The notes below the pieces were generated by a model. It did not search any database, was not told where the DNA came from, and saw nothing but the letters and a program-made list of their open reading frames with translations. A program made the position numbers and the translations under genes. This document shows, piece by piece, positions 37,300 through 47,814 of a stretch of DNA of 64,000 nucleotides. Within the stretch, counting starts at the first letter, position 1; each line of letters begins with the position of its first letter. This DNA comes from Lactifluus volemus (taxonomy: Eukaryota > Basidiomycota > Agaricomycetes > Russulales > Russulaceae), in NCBI GenBank assembly GCA_022376515.1, contig WTXI01000010.1, positions 949,589 to 1,013,588 on the forward strand. The letters run 5' to 3'.

Positions 37300-38270
37300 G
37301 TCTTGACTGAATAGGTGCGAGCGGGCCTGAGCGGCAGCAGTGGTAGTGGCGCTGCCCAAGCAACGGTAGCGGCAGTGGCGCCGCATGATTTTTTTTTTGT
37401 TCTTCTCCATCCATTCTTTCACTCACTTTGCAACTTCCCCCTTCAGCTTGCATCGCTTGCCCACTCTCACCACTCTCTTTGGCATTTCTGCAATATTCTA
37501 GATCACCAGCCAGCTGGGGCCCTGACGCCCCATTCACCCTATCATGCACGGCACATGTCTCGTTGGCCCTTGGCCCCTTCAAATTTCGAACCTTTCTTTG
37601 CTGGCACTTCAATCTACTACCCCTCTACGATGCAACACAGATGCAGAGACGGCGCCAGGAACAGACAAATTCAGTAGCGGGCCCCTCTGTCCCTCTCTGT
37701 CGCCATCTCTGTCGTGGCCTCTGCTGTCACCACCGCTCCCCGTCTGGCACTGCCACATGTCTCCACGTCCCCACCACCTTCTTGCCACCGCGACTGTGTT
37801 GCCTCCTGTGTGCATTGTCGCCCCAACGCATCCCACTGCTGCCTCCTCCGCCTCCTCTCCTCCTGTGCCTCTACCTCCGCCGCGTCCTCCTGTGCCTCCT
37901 GTGCCGCCTTCTGCTTTTGGCTCCTCCGCATCACGCGCCTCCTGGACAGGGCAGTCCACAGCGTCACGCTGCCTATACCGACACCTTCTGCACCCCCTCC
38001 CTGGTACGTTGTCACGCTGCTTTCCCCGCCCCAACGCGTCCTAACTCCTATCCTTATTTTTTTTCACCTCCGCCTCCGCTGCCTCTTCCTGCACCGCCAC
38101 CTCCCTGCCTGCACCACCTCCTCCTGCATCTCCCGTGCGTCCTGCATCTCTCGCACTTGCCATGCCTCCCATCCTACGCCTCCTGCGCCTCCCGCGCATT
38201 TTCCACCTCCCGCACATTTTCAACCTCCCGCACCGCCACCACCACCGCCACCTCCCTGTGGCCCTATCCT
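37300..38270. other. Low-complexity CT-rich stretch inside the hAT element
   Basis: About 1 kb dominated by CCTCC/CTGC words, open in several frames on both strands at once (Pro/Ser/Cys-rich on plus, Gly/Glu/Arg-rich on minus). That pattern reflects base composition, not coding. It joins the transposase gene to the NIC96 fragment and may be filler or expanded sequence from the captured locus. Confidence 0.5.
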
Positions 38271-38274
38271 TGCC

Positions 38275-38965
38275 ACAGCTTGTGTGTTATTACTTGCTAA
38301 TGCCGGTCCTGCGTGGGATGAACTTGTTGGCAGTTTTCGTGCAGATGGAATGCGCTTTGTAGGTCCTTTTTCTTTGTGTAGTTTTGCATAAGTTGCTTAC
38401 TGGATGCAGACAGGTGTCATCGAGCAAGTGACACCACTACTTAAGCTCAGTGATACCCATGAACTCAATGCAGAGATTTTTGTCCTTGCGGCGCGGCAGG
38501 TGGAGGAAAGCGACCTCGTCCTCCAGGCCATAAAGCTTTACAATCTCGTGGGAGAGTATACTACTGTCATTAACAGCCTTGCCGTGGCTTTTGGCACAAC
38601 GTTGGCCGCACCCGTTGGCCGCACCCAGTGGTGGTGGAGAGTGCGCACGTTCGCTTGAAACAGCCGCCAGTGACATAATCCGACACTATGAGCGGATGGG
38701 TCGTGCTCCAGGACGTGCTAGAGATGCTGTTATGAAGCTGTTGCGTGTGAGGGAGGCACTTGATGCTAAGGCCGAGGGGAGGCTTGATCGAGCGTTTGAG
38801 GTGAGCGGACGAGGCGAAGATCAATCGGTGTGCAGAGGGATTTAAGGACTTCCATGAGGAACTTACATACATACCTTCCACTTGCAATAGATTGTATTGC
38901 TGGTATAACTTAGGGGGTGTGGAAAAAAAAGAAAAGGAAATTTCTTTATTTGTGTGGCCCAAGTC
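38275..38965 (+). pseudogene. NIC96/NUP93 nucleoporin gene fragment captured in the hAT
   Basis: Plus-strand exons match the middle of the nucleoporin Nic96/Nup93 family: ELVGSFRADGMRF, an intron 38358-38409, then GVIEQVTPLLKLSD, EIFVLAARQVEESD, AIKLYNLVGEYTTVINSL, a frame change near 38600-38660, IIRHYERMGRAPGR and EGRLDRAFE. In full-length Nic96 these follow the order seen here. Only about 150-200 of roughly 850 residues are present, with a retained intron and at least one frameshift, so it cannot make a working nucleoporin. Nic96 is a scaffold protein of the nuclear pore inner ring. The presence of an intron indicates DNA-level capture of a host gene. Confidence 0.7.
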
Positions 38966-39144
38966 GACTAAGAGCCGCGAAGTTGCGGCGGAAAAGGTTG
39001 TGGCTTACCAAGCCGAGGCACAGCAACACTAAGAATACATGTGTTTATCCATCAATGAAAGTCACTGCTAGGCAGTCTGAGTGAACCTTTGAGTGATTTA
39101 TTAATTAAGATTTTTGACTTGTACATATTCACAATTCAAGTGCT

Positions 39145-39285
39145 ACCCATGTGGGTGACCCATGACCCGTCTCAACCCACGCTAACCCATCAGAACGACC
39201 CATGGGTTGATGGGTCATTCACCCGTATGGGTATGGGTGTGGGTCAGCCTCTCGGCACCCACGGGTTCACCCGTGCCGATCCCTA
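39145..39285 (-). repeat. Right subterminal repeats and TIR of the hAT element
   Basis: Inverse counterpart of 33295-33430: ACCCATGGGTTGATGGGT and related words lead to the right TIR, whose outer bases GCCGATCCCTA end at 39285. Confidence 0.6.
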
Positions 39286-39715
39286 GGTGCACCAGAACGC
39301 GTTGCACGTGAAACATGGCGCAAGATGTGGCAAGCTCGAAAAGCTTACGCAACCTAGACCAGCTATCGACTGGGATTTTCTCCTCGATGATTAATTGCAT
39401 GTTTAACATGCCGTTACTCCAACACGATGATCACAAGAACTGGTACTCTACAGTATGTAACGTTCAGCTCTAGGTGTAAGCCCCCTCTCCCCCTTTTGAC
39501 TGCTTGTCTCTTACATCAATCACAGTTTCATCGCTGGTGTGATTGATTGCACCCACCTCACTCACATTTGCTTTGACTTGGTGTTCAAATGTCAGCAGAA
39601 GGGGGAGGCGTGCTCAGGCTCCACATGCGCGGGCATGTGCACTTGTTGCAGTGGATGTCGTGTTGGTGACTTGCACCTAAGCGACGTCAATAATATTTAA
39701 ATAAAATTGTACAGT
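39286..39715 (+). other. Right part of the outer element's core
   Basis: Begins with the second GGTGCACC, continues the frame interrupted by the hAT to about 39355, and then shows no clear coding. Plus-strand cysteine-rich reading CAGMCTCCSGCRVGD near 39630-39675 is short and unassigned. AT-rich subterminal sequence starts at about 39690. Confidence 0.4.
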
Positions 39716-40081
39716 AAATAGAAATTAAATAAAGATTAATTCGATTCAATTGTATTCAAGTGCGTGTAATCAAAAGAAATCGATCCAATTCAATTCAATG
39801 TAGTCCGGAATTCAAATAAATTCGAAAAACTTAAATTGTCTTCAATCCGAATTGAATCAAACCTATTTGTCTGCTCAAATTTTGATCAAAATTGAAATAA
39901 ATCAAGTTACTTCAATTTACTTAGAATTACTTCAATCGATTTTTGACTGGGCTTGATCGCGTGATCCTGGAACCAGTGGTTTAGCTAAGTCTGCATTCCC
40001 ACGCCCTCTAGGTCATGCTAGGCACTGGCATTACCAGTACTGACCTCCCAAGTGAAGTAAACCATGAAAAGAGAAAAGACG

Positions 40082-40096
40082 TCGACTCCGAGTTGA
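40082..40096. promoter_or_regulatory. Palindromic motif upstream of NLR copy 2
   Basis: TCGACTCCGAGTTGA, 203 bp before the ATG; a diverged form of the perfect palindrome seen before copies 3 and 4. Confidence 0.45.
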
Positions 40097-40284
40097 TATG
40101 ATTCACATGAACTGGACAATCTCTAGCGGAAGTGTGACCGTAGGAAAGAGAACAAACAGTACGCCGCAACGCCACAGCACTCCCACCCCTTCCTCTTCGT
40201 CCTGGGCGGCTCGTTGCCTCCACCTCTCAACTCTTCCATCCTTTTTACCTGTATTCCAATCTACGAAGGGTGCCTATAACTACG

Positions 40285-43200
40285 ATGGTTCCCGCACAAG
40301 AACCCACCAACGTGGTTCCGGATTTGTATGCCAATCTCATATCGGATATTCCCTCATCATTCTTAACTGCCATTACAGCCAAGATCCTCAATCATCCGCA
40401 ACACCGTACATCAGTCACTTCCATTTCATTTCAATGTTTTCTCACGTAGCTATCTCTGAAAAGCACGCTAGTCACCGACAAGAAGTGGGGCTTACTTCAA
40501 CTCGATGTCGCTAGTACGTATCTCAGTGATACTCCTCTAATATTACGAATTACATTCTCGCTATCAGTCCTCAAAGCACGCAATCTTCCCCTTATCAAGA
40601 ACCGCCTTGGGAAGGAAAGGCGGTTCTATGTCACTGTGACTCACGGCGCAAGAACATGCCAGACACGATCTATCCAGAGCATAGGGCAACGCGTAGAGTG
40701 GAACGAGAACATCGACGCCTTGTGAGATATGTGGAACTTTTACTCCTGTTTCAAACTGAGTCTCCTACAGTGCTGTGGAACCACTCTCCAGTATGACCGT
40801 GTCACTTTATGCAAAGAGCACCATCCACAAAGACGTCCTCATTGGAATGAAGACGATTTCCTGTGAACCTCAACGTGGGTCGTTTTCTTAGAATTATTAT
40901 GCATCTGGCTGAGCATCTTAGATGTAGAACTTGACGTTATTCTGGATAGTGTCGACGGGCGTCCAACTGAGTCAAGCGCACTCGTAACGATCACTGTCAC
41001 TGCAAACAGCCAGACGGAGATGTCAGGTGCTGTTCTTGGTCGCGCAGAAGAAGCCATCAACGCTATGGAATCATGGAGCAGTGCTGTCGATGTCATCAAG
41101 CAAGTGATGGATGCTGTCGGTCCGATCGCAGCAGTATGCCTAGTATCATTTTGCCTCTCCTTGTCTGAGCTGACTTCCGTTCTTCAGTTGCAACCCTATG
41201 CAAGTCTGGCATGGAGTTTGCTCTCAAAGATCCCAGAGGTGCGGCTCCTTGCGTTGTCAGGGTACACGGGACATTCATTCTATTTTTGCCTCGCTGTCAG
41301 ACTCTGCTACTACAGGTTCAGCGTGACGACAACGTCCGAACACTCTTTCAGGCGATACGAGATGCGTTCGAATTCGCAGAAGATGCCGATGCTTTGAGGA
41401 ATATCAAGCCCGAGTCTAGGCAAGCACGAATCCTGGAGGAGATGCTGCAGTGTGTCTCCGAGATTGGGAAATTTATAGAATTGTATGCGAAGCATGTGGG
41501 AGTCAGTAAGTCGTCTTGACCCCTCTCCTTGGTAATTGTAAACATGTGATTTGTAGGATCGCGGACGTGGAAGAATATGTTCGGCAAAGTTGACGGAGAA
41601 ATAGAACAGTATCGTACCAAGCTCGTCCGATTGCGAGACGATTTCATTGCTCGTGCTACTGTCACCACCGAGATTACTGTGCTTGGAATGCATGACGACG
41701 TGAGTAACGTTACTCTAGCCCAGTAGGAGTTATTTGACTAAATGGAGCGAATCGACAGCTAATGGCGATGTCATCCCAAGTAATAGACGCTGGTATGTAA
41801 TTCTAATAGGTGTAAGAACAGCCGAGCTGATGAGGGACGCACAGAAATGGGCGCTATAATCAGAGAATTGCCTTACAAAGGAGGCTGGCGGCTCGGCGAT
41901 AAGAATCGCTGTCTTCCAGGCACACGGGAAGATTTCTTGGAGCATATCGTGAATTGGGTCGAGAATCCGGAATCGGAACGTGGGCTTATTCTCCTCGGCC
42001 AAGCGGGCACGGGAAAGTCGTCTATTGCTCATGAAGTGGCACGTCGATTCGAGAACAAGTATCTCGGCTCTTACTTCGCATTTTTGCGAAAGGAACAATC
42101 TAAAGACGAGGCTTACCAGCTGTTCACGACACTTGCTCGCGATCTTTCCCTTCGATATTCTTCGTTCAAACTCTCCCTCGGAAGGGCCATTAAGGAGAAT
42201 CCCTCTCTGTACGGTACCCGAGACTATCGTACCCTCTTCGAAGGCCTTCTCCTCGAACCGCTCAAGAATGTGGAACTTCATGGCCCAATTCTTATCGTAA
42301 TTGATGCATTGGATGAGAGTGGGGATGCCATCGGTAAAAATGGATTACATGTATTTCTTGCTCAACATCTCCTCGACCTCCCACCGAAATTCCGTGTACT
42401 TGTCACATCACGGCCGGAGGATGGTGTCGAAGCTGCGTTTGCAAGTGCGTCATCTATTGACACGCGCTACATGGACGATGTCAAACTGGCTGCCAAGACG
42501 GAGCAAGATATTTGCGTATATCTTCGACATGAGCTCCCTCCGGATGTATTCAAAGACCATGGTATGAAACTAGCAAAGGCAGCAGAGGGCTTGTTTCAAT
42601 GGGCAGCTGTCGCCTCTGGGTTCATAAACAGGCCCCCTGCTAGTTTCGGGTTTAGCAAGAAGAAGTGCGTGCAGCGCCTGTTGGGACACTCTCGAGATCA
42701 CAATGGACAAGATCCGTTGGACAAGTTATATGAAGAAGTTCTGGAAGGTTACTTCAAACCGGATGAAGCACAAGCCCTATTTCGATCGGTGATGGGACAA
42801 CTGTTTGCTGCGATCAAACCTCTCTCCCTCCAATCCTTAATCGCTTTGCGACGGCATGCTCCCATCGATGACCCCGAGGATCCCGATCCGGTTCTTGAAT
42901 TGCTTCGTCACCTGGGCTCGCTGCTGACTAATGTCACTTCCTCCGATCCAACGCGTCCCATCATTCCCCTTCATACCTCATTCCGTGACTTCCTCACCAC
43001 TAAGAAGAGCGACGCGTTTTATGTCGATCTTGATGAAGCGCACCATCAGTTGGCACATTCCTGCCTTGGACTAATGCTCGATAATCTCAAGTTCAACATC
43101 TGCGAACTGGAATCGTCGTATATCGCCAACAGCGACGTCCCGGACTTGGAATCTCGAATTTCCAAACATATTCCACCTGCTCTATGGTATGCCTGCGTCT

Positions 43201-45800
43201 TTTGGGACAACCATCTAGAACATGTTGCCTTCGGACACGATCTGTTCACGAAACTTCGATCATTGTTCGAGAACAAATTTCTATTCTGGCTAGAAGTCCT
43301 TAGCATTAAGAGAAATGTGGGCCTTGCTTCACCGGCGTTGTCATCTCTGAAGACCTGGTTGCGATCTGATCAGCAGAAGGTATGTACAACCTCCATTTGA
43401 AATGTGACATGTAATGACCATTACGAAAAGTTGCAACGGCCATCCCAAACTGAGGTAGAGAATATGTTGGCATTTGTGAATGATGCGTCGTCGTTTGTGC
43501 GGTATTTCGGGATGGCAATAGCAAGAAGTGCTCCACATATCTATGTCTCTGCTTTGCCCTTCGCGCCATCCTCTTCCCACATCCTGAAGAACTACATTCA
43601 CCTATTCCCTCACACAATGTCGTTGGAACAAGGGCAGCTCCTTCATTGGCCAACATTGGAAATGACTATCCCAGCACATGACGATTCAGTCGACTCTATT
43701 GCATTCTCACCAGATGGGCAGCGGATAGTCTCAGCCTCACGAGACCGCACGATTCGGGTGTGGGATTCCACAACGGGACATCTCGTGGCGGGCCCATTTA
43801 CTGGACACACCGATATTGTTAGCTCTGTTGCATTCTCGCCAGACGGGCAACGTGTCGCCTCAGCCTCGTACGATCGCACGATACGTGTGTGGGATGCAAC
43901 AACCGGGGAGGTCGTCGCAGGCCCGTTTATTGGACATACCGATTGGGTCAGATCCATTTCATTCTCACCGAACGGACAACTCATAGCATCTGCCTCGGAC
44001 GATCGCACAATCCGTGTTTTGGATGCTTCAACAGGGGAAGTTGTAGTGGGCCCGTTTACCGGTCACACTGGTGATGTTAGATCTGTTGCATTCTCTCCAG
44101 ACGGTCAACGCATTGCCTCGGCTTCTTACGATCGCACGATTCGCGTGTGGGATGCCACAACGGGGGAGGTCATGGTGGATCCATTTACTGGACACACCAA
44201 TTGTGTCACTTTTGTTTCATTCTCACCGGACGGACGTCGCATCGCCTCAGCATCGGACGATCTCACAATTCGCGTGTGGGACGCTACGACCGGGCAGGTT
44301 GTAATGGACCCATTCACTAGGCACACCGGTGGTGTCTGCTCTGTTGTATTCTCCCCATATGGGCACAGAATTGCCTCGGCCTCACAGGATCTCACGATTA
44401 TCATGTGGGACGCCACAAGTGGAGAGATTGTAGCAGGCCCGTTTACTGGACACTCTGGTTCGGTATTTTCTGTCGTGTTCTCACAGGATGGGCAGCGCAT
44501 TGCCTCAGGCTCTGGAGATCACACAATTCGTGTGTGGGATGCCACACCAACAACACAGTTCGTGGCGGGTCCGTTTACTGGACACACCGATTCAGTCAGA
44601 TGTGTTGTATTTTCACCAGATGGGCAGCACATCGCCTCGGCATCATTGGATCGCACAATTTGTGTGTGGAATGCTGCAACGGGAGAGGTGACAGCTGGCC
44701 CATTTATTGGACACACAGATTGGGTCAGATCTGTTTCATTCTCGCCAGACGGGCGGCGCATCGCGTCTGCCTCGGACGATCGCACGATTCGTGTTTGGGA
44801 TGCTGTGACAGGAGGTGTCGTAGCTGGCCCGTTCACTGGACACACCGATTCGATCCTTTCTGTTGCATTTTCGCCAGACGGGAAGCGCATCGCTTCGGCC
44901 GCAAGAGATGATACGATTCGCGTGTGGGATGCTGCGACGGGAGAAGTCATGGCAGGCCCATTTACCGGACATACCAATCAGGTCACTTCTATTGCATTCT
45001 CACGGGACGGGCAGCGCATTGCCTCGGGCTCTTCCGATCACACGATTCGTGTGTGGGATGCTGCAACAGGACATGTTGTGGCGGGCCCATTTACTGGACA
45101 CACTGATTGTGTCAGATCTATTGCATTTTCACCAGACGGACAGCGCATCGCTTCGGGCTCATGGGATCACACGATTCGTGTGTGGGATGCCACGACAGGA
45201 GAGGTCGTGGCGGGCCCATTTACTGAACACACCGACGATATCAACACTGTTGTATTCTCGCCAGATGGACAGCGTATCGCCTCAGCCTCGGACGATCGTA
45301 CGATTCGTATATGGGATGCTGCAACAGGAGAGGCCATAGAGGGCCCATTTACTGGACACATAGATTGGACCTTTTCTGTTGCGTTCTCCCCGGACGGGCA
45401 GCGCATCGTCTCTGCCTCGCACGATCGCACAATTCGTGTGTGGGATGTAACAACAGCAGAGCGCGTAACGGACCTATCTACTGGACATCCAGAAGCAGCC
45501 TTTTCTGTTCCATCTTCGCTCGCCAGGCAACGCATCGCCTCGGCTTCCCGAGATCGCACAATTCGTGTGAAGGAGAGAACAGACGCTGAGAAGATCTATT
45601 TTACGGACGAGCTCCCGATCAATGATGATGGTTGGATGTGTGGAGAAGAGAAAGAGCTTCTGTTATGGATTCCCCAGATTCACCGGCCATATCTTCATAG
45701 ATCTAATACTGTCTGGATTGCAGGCAAAGATTATACCGAGCTTGATCTTTCAAACTTTGTACATGGATCAAATTGGGCTACAGTATATGTTAACAAATAG
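40285..45800 (+). CDS. C2-NACHT-WD40 NLR (HET-E-like STAND protein), copy 2, intact
   Basis: Eleven predicted exons: 40285-40405, 40472-40513, 40568-40721, 40771-40874, 40922-41133, 41188-41238, 41316-41505, 41557-41699, 41759-41792, 41845-43379, 43431-45800. Every junction is in phase, giving 1651 aa. Residues about 40-140 form a C2-like domain (WGLLQLDVAILKARNLPLIK, then GKERRFYVTVTH). A helical linker follows. NACHT: P-loop GQAGTGKSS at about 402-410, Walker B ILIVIDALDES at about 500-510. WD40: 14 repeats of about 43 aa plus a degenerate fifteenth, then a conserved cap (WIPQIHRPYLHR, HGSNWATVYV). Such STAND proteins sense a ligand through the repeats, oligomerise through NACHT and signal through the N-terminus; fungal relatives control heterokaryon incompatibility. 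C2 domains usually bind membranes or lipids, so membrane targeting is an inference. A BTB gene follows on the same strand. Confidence 0.88.
43676..45560 (+). repeat. Internal 129-bp WD40 repeat array of NLR copy 2
   Basis: Fourteen tandem 129-132 bp units plus one degenerate unit, each encoding [24 protein letters not shown] residues with a GPFTGHT linker. Framework positions are nearly invariant. Changes concentrate in the two residues after GHT (DS, DI, DW, GD, NC, GG), the two before the FSPDG strand, and the residues around the D of the SASxDxTI turn. NLR copies 3 (52850-54735) and 4 (60225-62115) have the same number of units. High similarity between units suggests ongoing exchange. Confidence 0.85.
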
Positions 45801-46065
45801 AGTACAAGTTGTATATTGTATGTCACTTCCTAGAGGAATGAGCATCCCGGCTCCGGCGTAACCCGGAGTCTTGTCTGAGCTGGCTGGTGGATTTCGATAG
45901 AGTACAGTGGAGATTGACGAATGTGTCCCAATAGTAAGGAAGGTTCCTGCATTCCCTCTTCTGATGTGTCTTTGGATCTGCCATTTAGTTTATTTTATTC
46001 TATCGGGCCGTGGAAGTTGTTATGGTGCTAAGAGCTTTGAAATTTGGAAGCTATATTGCTCTTTA

Positions 46066-46786
46066 TTGTATTTTTCAAATAAGTTGCCAAATGAAAAATA
46101 AATTTAAAAACACTAAAAAATCGGAATGTGTATATCTCGCCGAAACCTCAACATATCGAGGTCGGAGGGGTATCAAAATGATCGGAATTTTTGATAGAAT
46201 AGTTCTATTAAGGACCGAGGGAGGAAAATTTACATTTAAGAAAATCTAAATTTCGGAGGAGGTGACCATATCACAACCTCCTCTACGGGCTCCACCCCCT
46301 TATAATTTGACAAAAGCAGCTCAAATAAGTCCTAATGATATCCCTTAACCATAACTGAAGGTACCGATAGGGCCACATGGGGTTGGGCAATCAATTTGAT
46401 GCCGACTACTATCTTGGGTAATCTAAGCGCCTAACACGTGACCTTAAACTTGATTGCCCAACAGCCCCAACTTCACATGGCCCTATCGGTACCTTCGATT
46501 ATGGTTAAGGGGACTTATTTGAGCTGGCATTGTCAAATTATAAGGGAGAGGACTCGGTGGAGCCTGTAGAGGAGGTTGTGATATGGTCACCTCCTCTGAA
46601 ATTTGGATTTTCCTAAATACAAATTTTCCCCCCTCGGTCCTTAATAGAACTATTCTATCAAAAATTCCGATCATTTTAATACCCCTCCGACCTCGATATG
46701 TTGAGGTTTCGGCGAGATATACACATTCCGATTTTTTAGTGTTTTTAAATTTATTTTTCATTTGGCAACTTATTTGAAAAATACAA
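46066..46786. mobile_element. 721-bp foldback element (TA target site)
   Basis: Two arms of about 330 bp (46066-46396 and 46450-46786) are inverted copies with few differences, around a spacer of about 53 bp. Ends read TTGTATTTTTCAAATAAG and its complement; both sides are flanked by TA (46064-46065 and 46787-46788), which suits a Tc1/mariner-type MITE. Each arm contains the same frame (about 60 codons, with ECVYLAETSTYRGRRGIKM), one on each strand, because the arms mirror each other. It lies within a BTB gene: the sequence right of it resumes at the SKASPVF motif. Confidence 0.85.
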
Positions 46787-46788
46787 TA

Positions 46789-47775
46789 ATCCAAAGCGTC
46801 CCCGTATTCAGGGATATGCCCACTTTCCCTCATCCTCCCTGTCCTAGCCCTGTCATGAACAACCCTGAGTACGACGACGACTCGGGCAAAGACATTGACT
46901 ACAAAGACGGGTTACCTCTCGTCCGACTCCCAGAAATCAGCGCCACTCTCTGAATGCTTCTATATGCCATCTACCCCGTCGCGTCCCACAACACGCCGTC
47001 ATCAAACTTATGGAGCCAGCAGCAGCGGCAGAAAAACGACGAGGACGGTCCGCTAGACACGCTGACGGAATCCTGGCTTGCAGCGGACGAGTACGAGATT
47101 GGCAGTCTGCGCGAGACGCTGACGAACCTGCTTCAGTCTCACCGGCTAATGACGCGTCACTGGCAACCATTGCGCCTGTTCTGAATTGCCTAGTACTTGC
47201 GTCCGAAGGCGGTCCTGCTGACCACCGCGACGCACACGCTGACGCTAGCGCCGTTGACGCTCGATTCGCTCGGACGACACGTCGATTTGGTCCCGCTTAT
47301 CGCCGTACGGCATCTGGTCGAGTATCATCGCGCGTGTGGCTTGACGGCTCATGAATTTGTGCTACGAAAGGTGTATGAGGATGGATTTGCGGAGGTGTTT
47401 TTTTACCTGGCTGGTTTACCTGTAGTACGCCAATAGGAACAGGAGCGGGGGGAGGTCACGTTTTCAGGGAGCAGAGGGGCCAGTTTGGGAATATAAGTGA
47501 GGCTGGAGACGCTCGAGTGGTGGAGAACGTACATGCGTTTGACTTGGCGATCGAGTATGTGAAAGACCGGCGATGAGCGGGACGGCTGCGATGGGGGCAT
47601 GCGCGAACGAGTGGGAAACGTTGGCGAAAAGGTTGTGCGCGCGTTGTCGGGGTTGGCGATGGTGCTGGCGCATACGATCTTGGCCGAGTTACTCAAGGCA
47701 GAGATCGAGGACGAGGTGAGGAGTCTTGACGAAAAGTTATCGCGTTTGCTAATCATGCATTTCAACTGACAGGTT
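46789..47775 (+). pseudogene. BTB/POZ-domain protein, type B, unit 2, truncated
   Basis: Starts abruptly in the BTB fold at CCAAAGCGTCCCCGTATTCA (a damaged SKASPVF), because the foldback element and a deletion removed the N-terminal part. It continues as FPHPPCPSPVMNNPEYDDDS, DYKDGLPLVRLPEISATL, then a stop and a frame change into [17 protein letters not shown] and WLAADEYEIGSLRETLTNLL; the C-terminal part (TLTLAPLTLDSLGRHVDLVP and EYHRACGLTAHEFVLRK) is in yet another frame. At least two frameshifts plus the lost start. Confidence 0.75.
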
Positions 47776-47814
47776 CGGTTCGAGCACTATATCTGCCATC
47801 CTCCATGCGTATCA

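Larger units (their letters stand above)
33295..39285 (+). mobile_element. hAT transposon, 5991 bp, apparently complete
   Basis: Flanked by a perfect 8-bp target duplication GGTGCACC (33287-33294 and 39286-39293), which is itself a palindrome. Ends are inverted: TAGGGATCAGCATGGGT at left and the complement TAGGGATCGGCACGGGT at right. It encodes a multi-exon hAT transposase (33948-37150) on the plus strand and carries a NIC96 fragment at 38.27-38.96 kb. An 8-bp duplication, short TIRs and the dimerisation domain are hAT hallmarks. Near-identical ends and open transposase exons suggest fairly recent insertion. Confidence 0.9.
28888..39951. mobile_element. 11.06 kb DNA transposon with nested insertions (core about 2.56 kb)
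   Basis: Left end CCCAGTCAAAAATCGATTGA (28888) continues for 27 bp identical to the complement of the right end (to 39951). Both ends are flanked by CTTGATC (28881-28887 and 39952-39958), a 7-bp target duplication. Inside the ends, AT-rich subterminal sequence repeats AATTGAAGTAATT-like words. Removing the LINE (28990-31494) and the hAT with its duplication (33295-39293) leaves a core of about 2.56 kb. The core has no recognisable transposase but carries a 14-3-3 pseudogene and another coding fragment. That makes it a gene-carrying, non-autonomous TIR element of the Pack-type; superfamily is unclear. Confidence 0.75.

Noticed and set aside
37428..38391. Several 140-290 codon ORFs on both strands
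   Set aside because: Open in four or more frames because of CT-rich low complexity; no motif in any frame.
43676..45480. Regularly spaced repeats resembling a CRISPR-like array
   Set aside because: The unit is 129-132 bp, fully coding, with no short repeat/spacer structure, and the genome is eukaryotic.
43643..45559. Long minus-strand ORFs antisense to the WD40 arrays (also at 52.9-54.7 and 60.3-62.1 kb)
   Set aside because: They repeat with the 129-bp period, encode Cys/Pro/Ser-rich shadows of the WD40 codons, and appear only because the plus-strand repeats lack certain codons.
46010..46833. Two small ORFs with the same sequence on opposite strands
   Set aside because: They are the mirror images of the foldback arms; no evidence for a protein.
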